Positions 12,781 through 14,342 of a DNA stretch of 14,342 nucleotides are shown here, piece by piece. The first letter of the stretch is position 1, and each line of letters begins with the position of its first letter. Source of the DNA: Rickettsia typhi (GTDB lineage: Bacteria; Pseudomonadota; Alphaproteobacteria; Rickettsiales; UBA1997). The position numbers were made by a program, and so were the translations under genes. The DNA is taken from contig CAMASZ010000013.1 of assembly GCA_945861125.1 (NCBI GenBank), positions 1 through 14,342 of the forward strand. Direction: 5' to 3'. The notes below the pieces were generated by a model that saw only the letters and a list, made by a program, of their open reading frames with translations, ran no database searches and was not told the origin of the DNA.

Positions 12781-14342
12781 ATGAGTAAAAAAATATTATT
12801 TATTGTTGAAGAAAATTTCATAAAGGGAGAATCTTATCTTGCCACTTCTAATGACTGCCTACTAGTTTTTACAGCACTTAAAGAAAAAAAAGAGGTATAT
12901 CTTTTAAGTCCTAAATCACTAATTAAACAAAGTCAAAAAAAATACTTCTTAAATGCCACAAAATTATCTTCAAATTTAAACATTGATCAACTAGATAAGG
13001 CTTTATCAGATGCATTTTATATCGAAACTATTAATGCTATGTTAAATATTTCATCAAACCTTAAGAAGGATTTTTTAGAATCGGAAATTTTAGAAATAAA
13101 AAAAAATTTTTATAAAACAATCGAATATAAAAAAAAATTAACAGCATTATTAGAAGTCAAAAATGATTTGAAAAAAAAATCTATCTTTAAAAGTTCAGTT
13201 TTTTTAAAAAACGCTACGAAACAAAAAATTGATATATCTAAAATGCCAGTTTTTAATCGTAGCGAGCCTATTTCATTAGATGACAATTTTTATAATATTC
13301 TTATTAATCTTAAGAAAAATAATGTTTTTATTAATCCTGATCCTGAAATAAATAAAGTCGCAAGCGATAAAACTCTCATTTATTCAATTCATCACAACAA
13401 AAAGATTTTTGGAGTAAATTTTGCAAAAAATTTATCTGCCGAAGATTTAAAAAAAGGTAAAAATAAAATAAGTTTTGACACTAATTTTATTGAGATAGGA
13501 ACTGATAAATTATCATTTTCTGAAACCTTAGAATTTTACAAAAAATTAGATAAAAATTGTAATAAAAAATTTGCAGATCTTTTTGAAAAAACAGATTTAG
13601 AAAATATTCTAAAAATCCTATATCCCACCATAACTAAAAAGAATAATAAATATCAAAAAATTATTACTGAACTAACACAATTTCGAAAAGGAATTTTTGA
13701 ATATATTAAATTTCATAATATAGACTTAAATAAAGATTCAGTATTAAAACCAGCATTTTATTTTGGTGGAACTGGAATTATTATAGTTAAAAATTCTAAA
13801 ATTGACTTTTTTACAGCTTTACAAAATATCAAAAAAATTTTTTTTGCTATTAAAAATGATTGTAAAAAAGAATATTTAAAAAATGTAAAATTAAATTACA
13901 TTATTGTTCAAAAAAGAGCTACCAGAGCTGATTTGGGAGATTTAAGAATTTTATTATCAGGTGGGAACTTACAAGGAATTTTTGCTCGAGTAAATTCAAA
14001 TTATAACAGCTACGGCGTTAACAACATTCATTATGGCGGTCATATTGAAAGTTTATTTAGGAACTATTCAATTACTCATTCTAATGCCAAAAAACTTCTT
14101 ATCGATTGCAAAAAAGAAGGTTTAAAAGCAACTGATGATGAATATAAAAAAATTCAAGCCTTAGATGATTTGCTTCATAAAATTTCTATATTAAACAAAA
14201 TTGAGCCTTTAAAAACTTATGCAATAATTGGCGTAGATGCCCTGCTAACTCAAATTTCTGATAATAATAAAGTTAAATATGAATATTTTTTTAATGAAAT
14301 AAATTTAACCTCACCAATGGGACAAAACCAGCTTCTAATACT
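12781..14342 (+). CDS. GshB-like ATP-grasp ligase, divergent, C-terminus off window
   Basis: An ATP-grasp carboxylate-amine ligase resembling glutathione synthetase GshB, with 520 residues visible and the frame open at the window edge. The opening KKILFIVEENFIKG with EVYLLSPKSL (38-47) matches the GshB N-terminal domain. FNRSEP (158-163), FINPDP (183-188) and SDK (195-197), VLKPAFYFGGTGI (321-333), RADLGDLRILLSGG (382-395), NNIHYGG (414-420), IIGVDALL (482-489) and FNEINLTSP (504-512) follow in GshB order; Glu506 and Asn508 would hold magnesium. GshB is about 315 residues; here two Lys-rich insertions (about 80-155 and 200-315) make it much longer, so the substrate may differ. Its base composition is more A/T-rich than that of its neighbours. 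It starts 28 bases after a repeat element, with no Shine-Dalgarno. Confidence 0.8.
   Translation, partial: MSKKILFIVEENFIKGESYLATSNDCLLVFTALKEKKEVYLLSPKSLIKQSQKKYFLNATKLSSNLNIDQLDKALSDAFYIETINAMLNISSNLKKDFLESEILEIKKNFYKTIEYKKKLTALLEVKNDLKKKSIFKSSVFLKNATKQKIDISKMPVFNRSEPISLDDNFYNILINLKKNNVFINPDPEINKVASDKTLIYSIHHNKKIFGVNFAKNLSAEDLKKGKNKISFDTNFIEIGTDKLSFSETLEFYKKLDKNCNKKFADLFEKTDLENILKILYPTITKKNNKYQKIITELTQFRKGIFEYIKFHNIDLNKDSVLKPAFYFGGTGIIIVKNSKIDFFTALQNIKKIFFAIKNDCKKEYLKNVKLNYIIVQKRATRADLGDLRILLSGGNLQGIFARVNSNYNSYGVNNIHYGGHIESLFRNYSITHSNAKKLLIDCKKEGLKATDDEYKKIQALDDLLHKISILNKIEPLKTYAIIGVDALLTQISDNNKVKYEYFFNEINLTSPMGQNQLLI

Overview
The window reads as chromosomal DNA of an AT-rich (roughly 30% GC by eye), host-associated alphaproteobacterium, most likely Rickettsiales or a similar endosymbiont lineage. 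Reasons are the strongly A/T-biased codon use, weak or absent Shine-Dalgarno sequences before most genes, the alphaproteobacterial look of EF-Tu, EF-G and NrdB, and long intergenic regions full of small palindromic repeats. Genus cannot be fixed from the sequence alone.

Layout. Positions 1-3588 (minus strand) hold tuf-rpsJ-rplC-rplD-rplW-rplB, the start of an S10 ribosomal operon; rplB runs off the left edge. Positions 6770-9825 (minus strand) hold rpsL-rpsG-fusA. Together these are the classical str + S10 order, but the usual fusA-tuf junction is split by about 3.2 kb containing an oppositely oriented ABC exporter half-transporter (4430-6202), with palindromic terminal-inverted-repeat elements on both sides of it. 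Right of rpsL come a 2-Cys peroxiredoxin (10431-11033, minus) and, divergently, the class I ribonucleotide reductase beta subunit nrdB (11283-12278, plus). The window ends in a partial, divergent GshB-like ATP-grasp protein (12781 to the edge, plus).

The most notable content is non-coding. A family of short non-autonomous elements (MITE-like) has ends TACCAAATCCCAT.../...ATGGGATTTGGTA or close variants, 3-bp target duplications of the form TNA, and a conserved central hairpin with core GTATGGATATAC. They occur at 4136-4406, 6214-6586 (one copy nested inside another with a TGA duplication), 10032 to about 10185 (truncated) and 12289-12752 (three copies head to tail, separated by TAA). Two copies (6316-6518 and 12543-12752) are nearly identical and inverted relative to each other. 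The junction of the terminal repeat with its TAA duplication creates a perfect extended -10 (TGGTATAAT) 25 bp before the GshB-like gene, suggesting the elements can carry outward promoters.

The ahpC-nrdB intergenic region carries two good matches to the NrdR box, 32 bp apart, the spacing known for tandem NrdR operators, so nrdB is probably under NrdR control. Translation genes dominate; the exporter and the ATP-grasp protein are the accessory part of the window.
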